NCBI RefSeq assembly: GCF_900187225.1
Contig: NZ_LT906436.1
Location: forward strand, 2,791,501-2,855,500
DNA: 64,000 nt
Reading direction: 5' to 3'
Origin: Listeria monocytogenes
GTDB lineage: Bacteria; Bacillota; Bacilli; Lactobacillales; Listeriaceae
Each line of letters opens with the position of its first letter. The first letter of the stretch is position 1. The position numbers and the translations under genes are program-made. Shown here in pieces: positions 16,477-24,558 of the stretch. The notes below the pieces were generated by a model. That model searched no databases. It was not told the DNA's origin and saw only the letters and a program-made list of their open reading frames with translations.

Positions 16477-16507
16477 AAAAAGTCCTTTCGTTTGAAAGGA
16501 CTTTTTT
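16477..16507. terminator. Terminator downstream of rsmG
   Basis: AAAAAGTCCTTTC (16477-16489) pairs perfectly with GAAAGGACTTTTT (16494-16506), with a four-base loop. T-runs lie on both strands, but only the minus strand has an adjacent gene end. Confidence 0.9.
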
Positions 16508-16510
16508 AGT

Positions 16511-17227
16511 TTATTCGATTGGTAATTTGTTGGGTGTTCCAGGTTTGCGCGGATATTTGTTAGGTGTTTCTTTTGTTTTAGTGATAACGTAGATGTTTCG
16601 TTCGCTTTCTTCTACTGGTAATGAGAAAGAGAAATGTTCCTTGACTTTTCCGCCGAATAGTTTGATTGCTTTTTCGGCTGTTTGCAGCTCTTGTTCGGCT
16701 TGGGCAGCTTTCATTACTAGGAACGAACCGCCTTTTTTGACAAGTGGCATGCAAAGCTCAGATAATACGCTCATTCTTGCTACGGCACGTGCGGTTACAA
16801 GGTCGTATTTTTCACGGTGCGCTTTGTTTTGACCAAATGTTTCAGCGCGATCATGGTAGAAATGCACATCGGTTAGACCTAATTTTTCTGCTAGCGCATC
16901 TAGGAAAGTCATGCGTTTTTTCAAGGAGTCTACGATGCTTACTTTTAAATGCGGGAAGCAGATTTTGATTGGGAGACTTGGAAAACCAGCGCCAGCACCG
17001 ACATCACAAATAGTATCGAATTTAGTAAAGTCTACATAAAACGCGGCAGAAATAGAATCGTAAAAGTGCTTTAAATACACTTCTTTTTCGTCAGTAATAG
17101 CTGTTAAATTCATTTTTTCATTCCACTCTACTAACATTTCGAAGTAATCGTGGAATTGTTTCATTTGGTCGTCGCTTAGTTCTATTCCTTTTTCAGCGAG
17201 CGCCATTTGGAATTGCTCTGGATTCAT
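16511..17227 (-). CDS. rsmG: 16S rRNA (guanine527-N7)-methyltransferase RsmG (GidB)
   Basis: Methylates N7 of G527 in 16S rRNA using S-adenosylmethionine; loss causes low-level streptomycin resistance in other bacteria. The 238 residues contain [20 protein letters not shown], the SAM-binding [18 protein letters not shown] and [20 protein letters not shown], all diagnostic of RsmG. A Listeria-typical proline/asparagine-rich tail ([15 protein letters not shown]) follows. It normally sits between mnmG and noc in Bacillota; here it is separated from mnmG by the T7SS lipase module and from noc by the PTS operon. Confidence 0.96.
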   Translation of the reverse strand: MNPEQFQMALAEKGIELSDDQMKQFHDYFEMLVEWNEKMNLTAITDEKEVYLKHFYDSISAAFYVDFTKFDTICDVGAGAGFPSLPIKICFPHLKVSIVDSLKKRMTFLDALAEKLGLTDVHFYHDRAETFGQNKAHREKYDLVTARAVARMSVLSELCMPLVKKGGSFLVMKAAQAEQELQTAEKAIKLFGGKVKEHFSFSLPVEESERNIYVITKTKETPNKYPRKPGTPNKLPIE

Positions 17228-17379
17228 ATTTTTTCCTCACTTTATTTTCGCGATTTTTGCCGTGTTTAGGATGTTGGAACGTGTTGGTTTATACTTTTAA
17301 ACTGGCTTATACCGTATATTTTAGCTCATTATTTTCAAGTATAAGTATTTTCGTCCTTTTTAGCAAGTTCGTATTACGT

Positions 17380-17658
17380 TTAACAATTATCAAACTTGTT
17401 GGCATTCTCTTTAAAACTCGCTTTGGCCTTTGTGACCCATTTGCCTTTTGCGGTAGTGGAAAGCCCGTCTATGTAACTCGTGCAATTGCTTTTTATATCT
17501 TCTATTTTGTCCCGCTTCATCATTTTCAACATTCGCTTGCGGTTTTCTGATGCGGCGTAGGTTTGTCTAGCCACAAACATCCAAATAAGGTTTATTTCTA
17601 GGCTTTTTCGTGACTCTAACAAATCCGCTCTTAATTTATCTATCATGGTATCAATCAC
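17380..17658 (-). CDS. Small helical T7SS partner protein (TlaA-like)
   Basis: About 92 residues, predicted mostly alpha-helical, with no signal peptide or membrane segment. A central KSLEINLIWMFVARQTYAAS helix and a basic second helix (NRKRMLKMMKRDKIEDI) would form a WXG100-like hairpin. It is the last gene of the lipase operon and overlaps the previous gene by eight bases. In the S. aureus TslA system two small helical proteins (TlaA1, TlaA2) bind the C-terminal domain of the lipase and are needed for its secretion; gene order and size support the same role (inference). GTG 17658 or ATG 17646 could start it; neither has ideal spacing to the AGGA. No terminator follows, so read-through to rsmG is possible. 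Confidence 0.65.
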   Translation of the reverse strand: MIDTMIDKLRADLLESRKSLEINLIWMFVARQTYAASENRKRMLKMMKRDKIEDIKSNCTSYIDGLSTTAKGKWVTKAKASFKENANKFDNC

Positions 17659-18013
17659 GTTCCTTTTTCAGCTGATGTAGTTCTTCTTCATAAGCAGTCA
17701 CTTGCTTCTTATAAAGGGTTTGATGTTCTTCGGACTCATTTTCTAAATGTGTTACTGCATTTTTTACCATCCATTCGCCTTCTTCTTGGATTGAACTGAT
17801 TAAATGGTAGGCTTTTGGTAAATCTTCTGATGCGTCATAATCTCTTTTTTGATAGATATATCTGATTTGTTCAGAAAGATTTTCCAGTTCCTGATGAAAA
17901 CGCCATTTTTCTTGAGAAGCCTCATCCATCGCTTCGTCCAATTGACGTCTTTTTCTATTAAAATCATCCTCTAAATTTTCGATTTTTAGCAGTAGTTGTC
18001 TTTGTTTATCCAT
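17651..18013 (-). CDS. Coiled-coil T7SS partner protein (TlaA-like)
   Basis: A 120-residue soluble, heptad-rich protein (KIENLEDDFNRKRRQLDEAM; EELHQLKKERD) resembling the DUF3958-type small proteins encoded next to LXG toxins. The start ATG 18013 has GGGAG six bases upstream and overlaps the lipase gene by eight bases, so translation is coupled. It would form a helical stack with the C-terminal region of the lipase as secretion partner, as TlaA proteins do in S. aureus. Role is inferred from context and architecture. Confidence 0.68.
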   Translation of the reverse strand: MDKQRQLLLKIENLEDDFNRKRRQLDEAMDEASQEKWRFHQELENLSEQIRYIYQKRDYDASEDLPKAYHLISSIQEEGEWMVKNAVTHLENESEEHQTLYKKQVTAYEEELHQLKKERD

Positions 18014-19289
18014 ACATGCTCCCTATTTGTTTGGCTAATTCTTGGTCGGTTTTTAGCTGGCTTTTTATGGCTTCATTGATTTGTTCTAGCAACTTATCAT
18101 ATTCTTGCTCTATTTTGGTTGCTTCGATTAAGGATTTTTCGCAATCTTGCACTGTGTCTATCACAATTTTCGGCTCAGTCGCCCCGCCCCAAGCGAGTGC
18201 GGCGAGTATTTCTGACTCAGCTAGATGGGAGCCGATATCCCTTGCATCTGAAAGCGTATCCCGCCACAACTCTTCGGCATTCTCGATTGCTTTATCAAAC
18301 ATATCTTTTAAGTCTTTTATTTCGCCTTGAATCGTTTGCTTCATTCCTTGTGTAATCGCGAGCCCCTCTGCCGCATCTAAGAATATTTCTTCCGATGAAG
18401 ATAGGGCACCACCACTTTTTGAAAAACTGGTTCGCATGATATTGATTGATGCTAATTGCTGGGCTGTTGCGTATTTGGCTAATCGCAAGCTTCCTTCTTT
18501 ATCGGTAAGGACATTTCCATCTTCATCGAATTGATAACCACCCCACATATGTTGCTCAACCATACCAGCTTTTTTCGACTCAACCTCTATTAAATGACCA
18601 ATTGTCGGGTCTCCGATACCATAACCAATTGGCACATAATCCTTCCTATCAACAAAATTAAATAATCTATCTAAAGCGTTTATTGCTTTTACGGTATCTT
18701 GTTGTTTTGGCGTTAGGTTGGAGTAGATATTCGGACCTTGGTAGAAGAACCCCCCGCTGATGCGTTTGATGTCTTTTTTATCTAAGTCTGCGATAGCGTA
18801 CTGGGCGTTCATGGAGCCTAGAGAATGACCGTATACGTAAATTTGGGCGTTTGGGTAGAGTTTCATGGTTTGTTTTAAGGTTTCTGCGGAGGTTTTTAGT
18901 TGGGGTGTTACTGTGGATCCTCCGCCATGTGTGATTTGGATTGCAGTTGGAATATCATTACTTAACCAGTCCTTCCTCACATCTTTATAATCTGGATGTT
19001 TTGGAACATTAAGGTTTCCATTAGCCGGTGCGGTAGAGCCTTTGTAAAGGATTGTTAGTTCTTTTACTTTGTTTCTTTCGCTGATGGAGGCTGTGGGTGG
19101 CGTGTATTTGTCTGTGATGATGTAGGATTGTTCCCCGGTTGATTTGTTGTTGATTTTTTGGGATACGATTCCGATGGTTTTTTCAGTTCCATCCGCTGTA
19201 GGAATTTTCACTACTTCTTCCTGATTAATTTTAGCATACTCTTTTCGGGCTAATTCAACTCTTTCTTGATCAGTATAAGCTCCGTTCAA
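18006..19289 (-). CDS. TslA-like T7SS lipase effector, catalytic domain first
   Basis: A 427-residue protein without a signal peptide. The N-terminal half (about 30-290) is a class-3-lipase-like alpha/beta hydrolase: the nucleophile elbow is YVYGHSLGS with Ser156, and Asp214 or Asp217 (NFVDRKDYVP) and His232 (IGHLIEV) are plausible triad partners. The C-terminal part (about 300-427) is helical and charged (IQGEIKDLKDMFDKAIENAE; EQEYDKLLEQINEAIKSQ), like an inverted LXG domain. This is the layout of TslA, the S. aureus type VII substrate with phospholipase A activity; TslA homologues are known in Listeria. The start is a TTG at 19289 behind GAGGAAGTG, overlapping the upstream DUF1310-like gene by four bases. 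Product is probably a secreted antibacterial toxin. Confidence 0.82.
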   Translation of the reverse strand: MNGAYTDQERVELARKEYAKINQEEVVKIPTADGTEKTIGIVSQKINNKSTGEQSYIITDKYTPPTASISERNKVKELTILYKGSTAPANGNLNVPKHPDYKDVRKDWLSNDIPTAIQITHGGGSTVTPQLKTSAETLKQTMKLYPNAQIYVYGHSLGSMNAQYAIADLDKKDIKRISGGFFYQGPNIYSNLTPKQQDTVKAINALDRLFNFVDRKDYVPIGYGIGDPTIGHLIEVESKKAGMVEQHMWGGYQFDEDGNVLTDKEGSLRLAKYATAQQLASINIMRTSFSKSGGALSSSEEIFLDAAEGLAITQGMKQTIQGEIKDLKDMFDKAIENAEELWRDTLSDARDIGSHLAESEILAALAWGGATEPKIVIDTVQDCEKSLIEATKIEQEYDKLLEQINEAIKSQLKTDQELAKQIGSMYG

Positions 19290-19678
19290 TTACTTTCACT
19301 TCCTCTTTCTGTTTGTTTTGCAAGTTCCTTTGATACAATTGCACCTCCACCACTTAATTCTCCATTATTCTTACTCATAGTATATGATACGTATAGTTCT
19401 GGATCATTATTAATTATTAATTTAACTTCTATACCTCCCATTGGATTGTGCTCTATGCTTCCTTCTTCAATTTTATAAGAATGAATTATACCTTTTTCGG
19501 TAAAAGCATTTGGATCTAAATTTGTTAACCTTTTTTCGAATACTTGTTTCGCTTCATCACTATAAACTACATTCATCATTTCTTTATTTAATTTCTCTTC
19601 ATCCATATAGAATTTCACCCCTAAACCAAAAATGGTTATTACTGTAATTGCTACTACTATTATCCATCTCTTTTTCAA
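19286..19678 (-). CDS. DUF1310-like membrane-anchored protein, candidate lipase immunity
   Basis: A 130-residue protein. Residues 1-3 are basic (KKR) and 5-22 form one membrane helix (WIIVVAITVITIFGLGV), giving an Nin-Cout anchor with about 105 residues outside; there is no lipobox cysteine. The outer part starts MDEEKLNKEMMNVVYSDEAK and ends in beta-rich sequence (GGIEVKLIINNDPELYVSYT; GELSGGGAIVS). The stop overlaps the lipase start (TTGA). Two paralogues follow upstream. A surface-exposed anchor, coupling to a lipase gene and tandem duplication with diverged C-termini fit an immunity protein, analogous to the TilA lipoprotein of S. aureus; the analogy is inference. Confidence 0.78.
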   Translation of the reverse strand: MKKRWIIVVAITVITIFGLGVKFYMDEEKLNKEMMNVVYSDEAKQVFEKRLTNLDPNAFTEKGIIHSYKIEEGSIEHNPMGGIEVKLIINNDPELYVSYTMSKNNGELSGGGAIVSKELAKQTERGSESN

Positions 19679-19683
19679 CTTTT

Positions 19684-19762
19684 CACCTCTGTTGTATGAT
19701 TTTTATTTGTAGGTCTATTTTATCACATGTTAGAAATTTTCACTTTCTTTTTTTTCAGTCTT
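19684..19762 (-). repeat. Duplicated leader, copy B
   Basis: About 75 bases upstream of the DUF1310-like gene at 19286-19678 are nearly identical to 20198-20275. On the minus strand the unit runs from GAAAGTGAAAATTTCTAACA through CAGAGGTG, the shared ribosome-binding site. It contains TGATAAAAT, a possible extended -10. The 19763-19805 remainder before the preceding stop shows nothing recognisable. Confidence 0.75.
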
Positions 19763-19805
19763 TTAACGTTTGTTTAATTTCTTAGTTAGTATTGGCTGGA
19801 CTATC

Positions 19806-20192
19806 TTAACTCCCTTTAAGTTCTAATTTCTTTGTAAGGTCTTTAGATATGCTAGCGCCACCACTGTCTAATTTGCCGTTATGTTTTCCTAAAGTATAGG
19901 TAACATTCCACTCTAAATCCTTATTTATAATTAAAGTAACATTGATTCCTCCCATTGGATTTCTCTCTATACTTTCTTTATTAATTTCATATGATTGAAT
20001 TATACCTTCTTTCGTGAATGCTTTTGCATCCAAGTTTGTCAGCCTCTTTTCGAATACTTGTTTTGCTTCATCACTATAAACCACTTGCTTCATTTCTTTG
20101 TTTAATTTCTCTTCATCCATATAGAATTTTACCCCTAAACCAAAAATGGTCATTACTGTCATTCCAAGTACTATTATCCATCTCTTTTTCAA
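19806..20192 (-). CDS. DUF1310-like membrane-anchored protein, paralogue 2
   Basis: A 128-residue paralogue of the proteins at 19286-19678 and 20363-20755. The first 55 residues (membrane helix and KLTN-type linker: YSDEAKQVFEKRLTNLDAKA) are nearly identical among the three, while the C-terminal half differs (SIERNPMGGINVTLIINKDL, then KHNGKLDSGGASISKDLTKK). No lipase gene follows this copy. It may be an orphan immunity gene giving protection against variant toxins (inference). Confidence 0.75.
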   Translation of the reverse strand: MKKRWIIVLGMTVMTIFGLGVKFYMDEEKLNKEMKQVVYSDEAKQVFEKRLTNLDAKAFTKEGIIQSYEINKESIERNPMGGINVTLIINKDLEWNVTYTLGKHNGKLDSGGASISKDLTKKLELKGS

Positions 20193-20197
20193 CGCTC

Positions 20198-20276
20198 CAC
20201 CTCTGTTGTATGACTTTTTATTTGTAGGTCTATTTTATCGCATGTTAGAAATTTTCACTTTCTTTTTTCAGAGACA
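20198..20276 (-). repeat. Duplicated leader, copy A
   Basis: Nearly identical to 19684-19762; differences include GCGATAAAAT versus GTGATAAAAT and one extra base in the A-run before TCATACAACAGAGGTG. The pair marks a tandem duplication of roughly 520 bases that carried leader plus gene. Confidence 0.75.
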
Positions 20277-20366
20277 GAGATAATCACTTCTTTCTTAATC
20301 TTCAATGAATCATACTCTTTTTTTTGCCAATCTGACTCTGACTTCATCTGTAATGACTTGATTCAT
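20255..20366 (-). pseudogene. Frameshifted N-terminal stub of a second TslA-like lipase
   Basis: Starting at ATG 20366, the minus strand reads MNQVITDEVRVRLAKK and then stops after shifting frame in a run of eight A. With one A removed it continues EYDSLKIKKEVIISVSEK. Compared with the lipase start at 19289 (MNGAYTDQERVELARKEY), 11 of the first 18 residues are identical. The ATG overlaps the stop of the upstream DUF1310-like gene by four bases (ATGA), the same coupling as in the intact cassette. Everything after about 35 codons has been lost, replaced by the leader of the next DUF1310-like gene. Confidence 0.75.
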
Positions 20367-20755
20367 TTATTTTCCCTCCATCTCCCCAATAATTTGGAAA
20401 GATTTTCAGATAAACTCGCTCCACCTCCATTTAGCTTGCCATCAAAATTATCCAGGGTATATGTTATATCTAGTTTTGAATCCTTATTTATAATTAATGT
20501 AACATTTATCCCTCCCATAGGATTTCGCCCGATACTGTTCTTATCGATTTCATAAGACTGTATTTTTCCTTCTTCTGTAAATGCTTTTGCATCCAAGTTT
20601 GTCAGCCTTTTTTCGAATACTTGTTTCGCTTCATCACTATAAACTACATTCATCATTTCTTTATTTAATTTCTCTTCATCCATATAGAATTTCGCCCCTA
20701 AACCAAAAATGGTCATTACTGTAATTCCTAGTATTATTATCCATCTCTTTTTCAC
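20363..20755 (-). CDS. DUF1310-like membrane-anchored protein, paralogue 1
   Basis: A 130-residue paralogue, first gene of the module. It has the same N-terminal membrane anchor (KKRWIIILGITVMTIFGLGA) and MDEEKLNKEMMNVVYSDEAK segment, and a distinct C-terminus (NSIGRNPMGGINVTLIINKD; NFDGKLNGGGASLSENLSKL). Its stop overlaps the ATG of a decayed lipase stub, so it was probably the immunity gene of a lost lipase. Its leader differs from those of the other two copies. Confidence 0.75.
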   Translation of the reverse strand: MKKRWIIILGITVMTIFGLGAKFYMDEEKLNKEMMNVVYSDEAKQVFEKRLTNLDAKAFTEEGKIQSYEIDKNSIGRNPMGGINVTLIINKDSKLDITYTLDNFDGKLNGGGASLSENLSKLLGRWRENK

Positions 20756-20814
20756 ACATTCACCTCTGCAGTCTGTCTTCTTCTATGTAATCCCATTCTA
20801 CCTTAATTAAAAAC

Positions 20815-20889
20815 AAGAAAAAACCACATTATTCAACGGAAACTTTCAACTTAGATGGTAAGTTTGAAGTTTTCGTGAACATGTGGTTT
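20815..20889 (-). terminator. Long hairpin terminator downstream of mnmG
   Basis: The outer arms AAACCACAT (20821-20829) and ATGTGGTTT (20881-20889) enclose a long imperfect inverted repeat (TTCAACGGAAACTTTCAACTT against AAGTTTGAAGTTTTCGTGAA). A T-run follows on the minus strand. It separates mnmG from the T7SS module. Confidence 0.75.
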
Positions 20890-20913
20890 CAGTTATTGTA
20901 GTAATCCGTGTTC

Positions 20914-22803
20914 TTATTTACTTATTTTCGCTATTTTTCCTTGCTCAATATAAACTAGCAAAATAGATATATCGGCTGGGTTTACTCCGCTGATACGGCT
21001 AGCTTGGGCGATGGAAAGGGGTTCGATTTTCTTTAGTTTTTCTAGGGCTTCTGTTGCGAGGCCGCTGATTGCATCATAATCGATGTTTTCTGGGATTTTT
21101 TTGTCTTCCATGCGCTTCATTTTTTCTACTTGAAGGTTGGATTTTTGGATGTAGCCTTCGTATTTAATTTGAATTTCTACTTGTTCAGCGATTTCGTCGG
21201 TCACAAATGTTTCACGTGAAACAATTTGGGCGATTTTGTCGTAAGTTATTTCGGGACGGCGAAGTAAATCTGCTGCTAGAATTCCGTCTTTTAGCTCGCC
21301 TGAGCCGATTTCTTTTAGCATTGCTTGGACTTCAGCAGTTGGTTTAATGCGTGTTTTTTGTAGTCTTTCTTTTTCTGCTTCAATGGCACTTTGTTTTGCT
21401 AAAAAGCGTTCATAACGTTCGTCGCTAATTAAGCCGATTTCATGACCGATTTCTGTTAAACGTAAATCTGCATTATCATGGCGTAATAGTAAACGGTATT
21501 CGGCACGAGAAGTAAGCAAGCGATATGGTTCTTCGGTTCCTTTTGTTACTAAATCGTCAATTAAAACGCCGATATAAGCTTGGTCGCGACCAAGGATAAC
21601 TGGTTCTTTTTCAAAGACTTTACGAGCAGCATTGATTCCTGCCATTAAGCCTTGGCCGGCTGCTTCTTCATAGCCACTTGTACCATTAATTTGGCCGGCT
21701 GTGAAAAGACCTTCGACTAATTTAGTTTCAAGTGATGGCCACAGTTGGTCTGGCATAACTGCATCATATTCGATAGCGTAGCCAACACGCATCATTTCTA
21801 CATTTTCAAGACCTGGAATAGTTCTTAACATTTCACGTTGCACTTCTTCTGGCAAACTGGTGGAAAGACCTTGGACATATACTTCTTCGGTATTTTTCCC
21901 TTCTGGTTCAAGGAAGATTTGGTGTCTTGGTTTGTCGCTGAAACGAACAATTTTATCTTCAATGGATGGGCAGTATCTAGCGCCAGTGCCTTTTTTCGTT
22001 GCTGTAAACATTGGTGAACGGTGTAAATTCGCTTGGATTATTTCATGGGTTGTTTCGTTTGTATAAGTTAACCAACATGGTAGTTGGTCAAGCAACATTT
22101 CCACCGTATCAAAACTAAATGCGCGCGGATGGTCGTCACCCGGTTGTTCTTCTGTTTTTGAATAGTCAATTGTACTTGATTTTACGCGTGGTGGCGTTCC
22201 TGTTTTAAAACGACGTAGTTCAAAACCTAGTTCTTCCAAGTGCTCTGAAAGTTTCACAGAAGGTTGTTGGTTGTTTGGACCGCTGGAATAGCGCAGTTCA
22301 CCGACAATAATTTCGCCACGTGAGAAAGTTCCGGTAGTAATAACGACTGTTTCCGCGTAGTAAATTGCGCCACTGTTTGTAATAACTCCTTTACACACGC
22401 CATCTTCAATCACTAAACGGTCAACAAGTCCTTGGCGCAAAGTGATATTTTCTTCTTTTTCAATTGTGTGTTTCATTTCGTGTTGGTAATCCCATTTGTC
22501 TGCTTGAGCACGTAATGCACGAACAGCCGGGCCTTTACCAGTATTTAGCATCCGCATTTGGATGTACGTTTTATCCGTGTTGCGACCCATTTCGCCACCA
22601 AGAGCATCAATTTCGCGCACAACCACGCCTTTTGCTGGACCTCCAACAGAAGGATTACATGGCATAAAAGCGACCATATCTAAATTTATCGTTAACATCA
22701 GTGTTTTTGCGCCCATTCGACCACTGGCAAGACCTGCTTCTACTCCCGCATGGCCTGCACCAACAACGATGACGTCAAAAGTTCCTGCATCATAGGTTTG
22801 CAT
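20914..22803 (-). CDS. mnmG: tRNA uridine-5-carboxymethylaminomethyl modification enzyme MnmG (GidA)
   Basis: An FAD-dependent enzyme that, with MnmE, adds the carboxymethylaminomethyl group to wobble U34 of several tRNAs. The 629 residues begin with the FAD-binding [20 protein letters not shown], followed by [47 protein letters not shown] (catalytic-site signature), [20 protein letters not shown] and the helical C-terminal domain. It follows mnmE by 24 bases on the same transcript. A perfect parS inside encodes VSRET near residue 530. Confidence 0.97.
   Translation of the reverse strand: MQTYDAGTFDVIVVGAGHAGVEAGLASGRMGAKTLMLTINLDMVAFMPCNPSVGGPAKGVVVREIDALGGEMGRNTDKTYIQMRMLNTGKGPAVRALRAQADKWDYQHEMKHTIEKEENITLRQGLVDRLVIEDGVCKGVITNSGAIYYAETVVITTGTFSRGEIIVGELRYSSGPNNQQPSVKLSEHLEELGFELRRFKTGTPPRVKSSTIDYSKTEEQPGDDHPRAFSFDTVEMLLDQLPCWLTYTNETTHEIIQANLHRSPMFTATKKGTGARYCPSIEDKIVRFSDKPRHQIFLEPEGKNTEEVYVQGLSTSLPEEVQREMLRTIPGLENVEMMRVGYAIEYDAVMPDQLWPSLETKLVEGLFTAGQINGTSGYEEAAGQGLMAGINAARKVFEKEPVILGRDQAYIGVLIDDLVTKGTEEPYRLLTSRAEYRLLLRHDNADLRLTEIGHEIGLISDERYERFLAKQSAIEAEKERLQKTRIKPTAEVQAMLKEIGSGELKDGILAADLLRRPEITYDKIAQIVSRETFVTDEIAEQVEIQIKYEGYIQKSNLQVEKMKRMEDKKIPENIDYDAISGLATEALEKLKKIEPLSIAQASRISGVNPADISILLVYIEQGKIAKISK
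21208..21223. promoter_or_regulatory. parS: parS centromere site 4 (inside mnmG)
   Basis: Perfect TGTTTCACGTGAAACA. The mnmG frame reads IVSRETF across it. Confidence 0.95.
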
Positions 22804-22827
22804 TTTATAAAAACATCTCCTAAAAAA

Positions 22828-24201
22828 TCATTTTCCAAGGCAAAATTGATTGAACAACTGATCGAGTAATTCATCCTGGACAGAATCACCAGTAATTTCA
22901 CCTAGTAAATCCCATGCACGAGTCATATCAATCTGGACAATATCTACCGGCATACCAAGCTGAATTCCTGTTGTAACGCCATTTAACGCTTCCAGTGCTT
23001 GATGAAGGAGCGCAATGTGTCGAACATTCGATACATAAGTAGCATCACCAGCATCAATGTCACCAGCAAAAAATAGTGTTTTAATCGCTTCTTCTAAAGC
23101 CTCTAAACCTTCATCGTTTACTAGCGAAGTGGAGACAATTGGGTTTTCTCCAGCAAGTTCACGCACTCTATTTATATCAAGCTTTGTTTCCAAATCTGTT
23201 TTATTTAAAACGACCACATAATTATGACCCGCGGCTGCTTCAAATAACGCTTCATCTTCCACCGTCAGCTCTTCATTTTGATTTAATACTAGCAAGATAA
23301 AATCAGCATCCGCCAATGCTTTTCTTGAACGTTCTACACCAATTTTTTCCACAATATCTTCTGTTTCCCGAATTCCGGCCGTATCGATTAAACGCAGCGG
23401 AACACCGCGAACATTGACGTATTCTTCTATAATATCTCGCGTTGTCCCAGCAATATCAGTGACAATCGCTTTTTCTTCTTGAATTAGTTGGTTAAGCAAG
23501 GACGATTTACCCACATTTGGTCGACCAATAATAGCCGTTGCCAGTCCTTCGCGGAGAATTTTCCCTTGGCTTGCTGTCCGTAAAAGTTGCTCGACGGAAG
23601 CGCGAACTAACTCGGTTTTCTCCAGTAACATTCGCTGAGTCATTTCCTCCACATCGTCATATTCTGGATAGTCGATATTTACTTCGACTTGCGCTAGTGC
23701 ATCCAAAATTTCTTGACGTAAATTGCGAATCAACCGTGAAAGATTTCCGTCCATTTGCCGAATTGCCACGCCCATCGCCCGGTCTGTCTTGGCGCGAATT
23801 AAGTCCATCACAGCCTCCGCTTGCGACAGATCAATTCTTCCATTTAAAAATGCGCGCTTTGTGAATTCGCCTGGTTCAGCTAAATTAGCCCCATTTCGAA
23901 GTAATAGTTGTAACACGCGGTTCACGGAAACAATTCCGCCGTGCGCGTTGATTTCTACCACATCTTCCCGTGTAAAAGTACGCGGCGCACGCATAACTGT
24001 GACCATTACTTCCTCAATTACTTCGCCGTCTTCTTTTATATGACCGTAGTGAATGGTGTGACTTTCTGCTTCACTCAAGCTATTTTTGGCATAAAAAATA
24101 CGATCCGCTATCTGAATCGCCTCTGGACCGCTTAATCTAATAATAGCAATGGCCCCTTCTCCCGGCGGTGTTGAGATTGCAGCAATAGTATCAAATTCCA
24201 T
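22828..24201 (-). CDS. mnmE: tRNA modification GTPase MnmE (TrmE)
   Basis: A dimeric GTPase partner of MnmG in U34 modification. The 457 residues have the N-terminal tetrahydrofolate-binding domain ([37 protein letters not shown] segment), an embedded G domain with G1 [13 protein letters not shown]3 DTAGIRE and G4 NKTD, and the C-terminal FCLGK that provides the catalytic cysteine of the C(I/L/V)GK motif. ATG 24201 is preceded by GGATGAG. It heads the mnmE-mnmG operon; in Bacillus it would follow jag, but here accessory genes precede it. Confidence 0.97.
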   Translation of the reverse strand: MEFDTIAAISTPPGEGAIAIIRLSGPEAIQIADRIFYAKNSLSEAESHTIHYGHIKEDGEVIEEVMVTVMRAPRTFTREDVVEINAHGGIVSVNRVLQLLLRNGANLAEPGEFTKRAFLNGRIDLSQAEAVMDLIRAKTDRAMGVAIRQMDGNLSRLIRNLRQEILDALAQVEVNIDYPEYDDVEEMTQRMLLEKTELVRASVEQLLRTASQGKILREGLATAIIGRPNVGKSSLLNQLIQEEKAIVTDIAGTTRDIIEEYVNVRGVPLRLIDTAGIRETEDIVEKIGVERSRKALADADFILLVLNQNEELTVEDEALFEAAAGHNYVVVLNKTDLETKLDINRVRELAGENPIVSTSLVNDEGLEALEEAIKTLFFAGDIDAGDATYVSNVRHIALLHQALEALNGVTTGIQLGMPVDIVQIDMTRAWDLLGEITGDSVQDELLDQLFNQFCLGK

Positions 24202-24558
24202 TCTTTACTCATCCTTTCTCATTAGAATTTCAGCTCAAATAAGCCTTATCCTATTTTGAATAAATTTTGGCACATGATTTTGTGCATTTTCAACAACTTA
24301 CGCTCCGCTTTGACCAAAGCAATTAAATTGTTAGTATTTTGAAGGTTATCCATAGACTTATTAACATATCCACAGAAAAACCGTTAATAAAAATTCATCC
24401 CTATTATTTTAACTTATCCACATGTGAATAACAATAGTTTTATCCTTACTAGTTAAGAAAACTTAAATTTTCTCGTTAAAGCTTTAACATATCCTTCCAC
24501 TTCCTTGGCTTTAACTCAATTCTTTTTATCTATACTAAAGTTAAAAGGAGGACAAAAA
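24202..24558. other. Gene-free divergent region with clustered DnaA boxes
   Basis: 357 bases between mnmE and the divergent carboxypeptidase gene. It contains a perfect DnaA box TTATCCACA at 24414-24422 and a palindromic partner on the other strand at 24423-24431 (TTATTCACA), plus TTATCCATA (24346-24354), ATATCCACA (24366-24374) and TTATCCTTA (24440-24448). The region is AT-rich. Promoters for the two divergent genes must be here, but I see only weak candidates, such as TATACT at 24530-24535. Confidence 0.6.

Noticed and set aside
19286..20755. Insertion sequence or mobile element as source of the DUF1310-like repeats
   Set aside because: No transposase, terminal inverted repeats or target duplications are visible; the pattern is a simple tandem duplication.
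24505..24558. Longer start of the DD-carboxypeptidase
   Set aside because: It would place 18 codons ahead of the lipoprotein signal peptide and across the AGGAGGA ribosome site.
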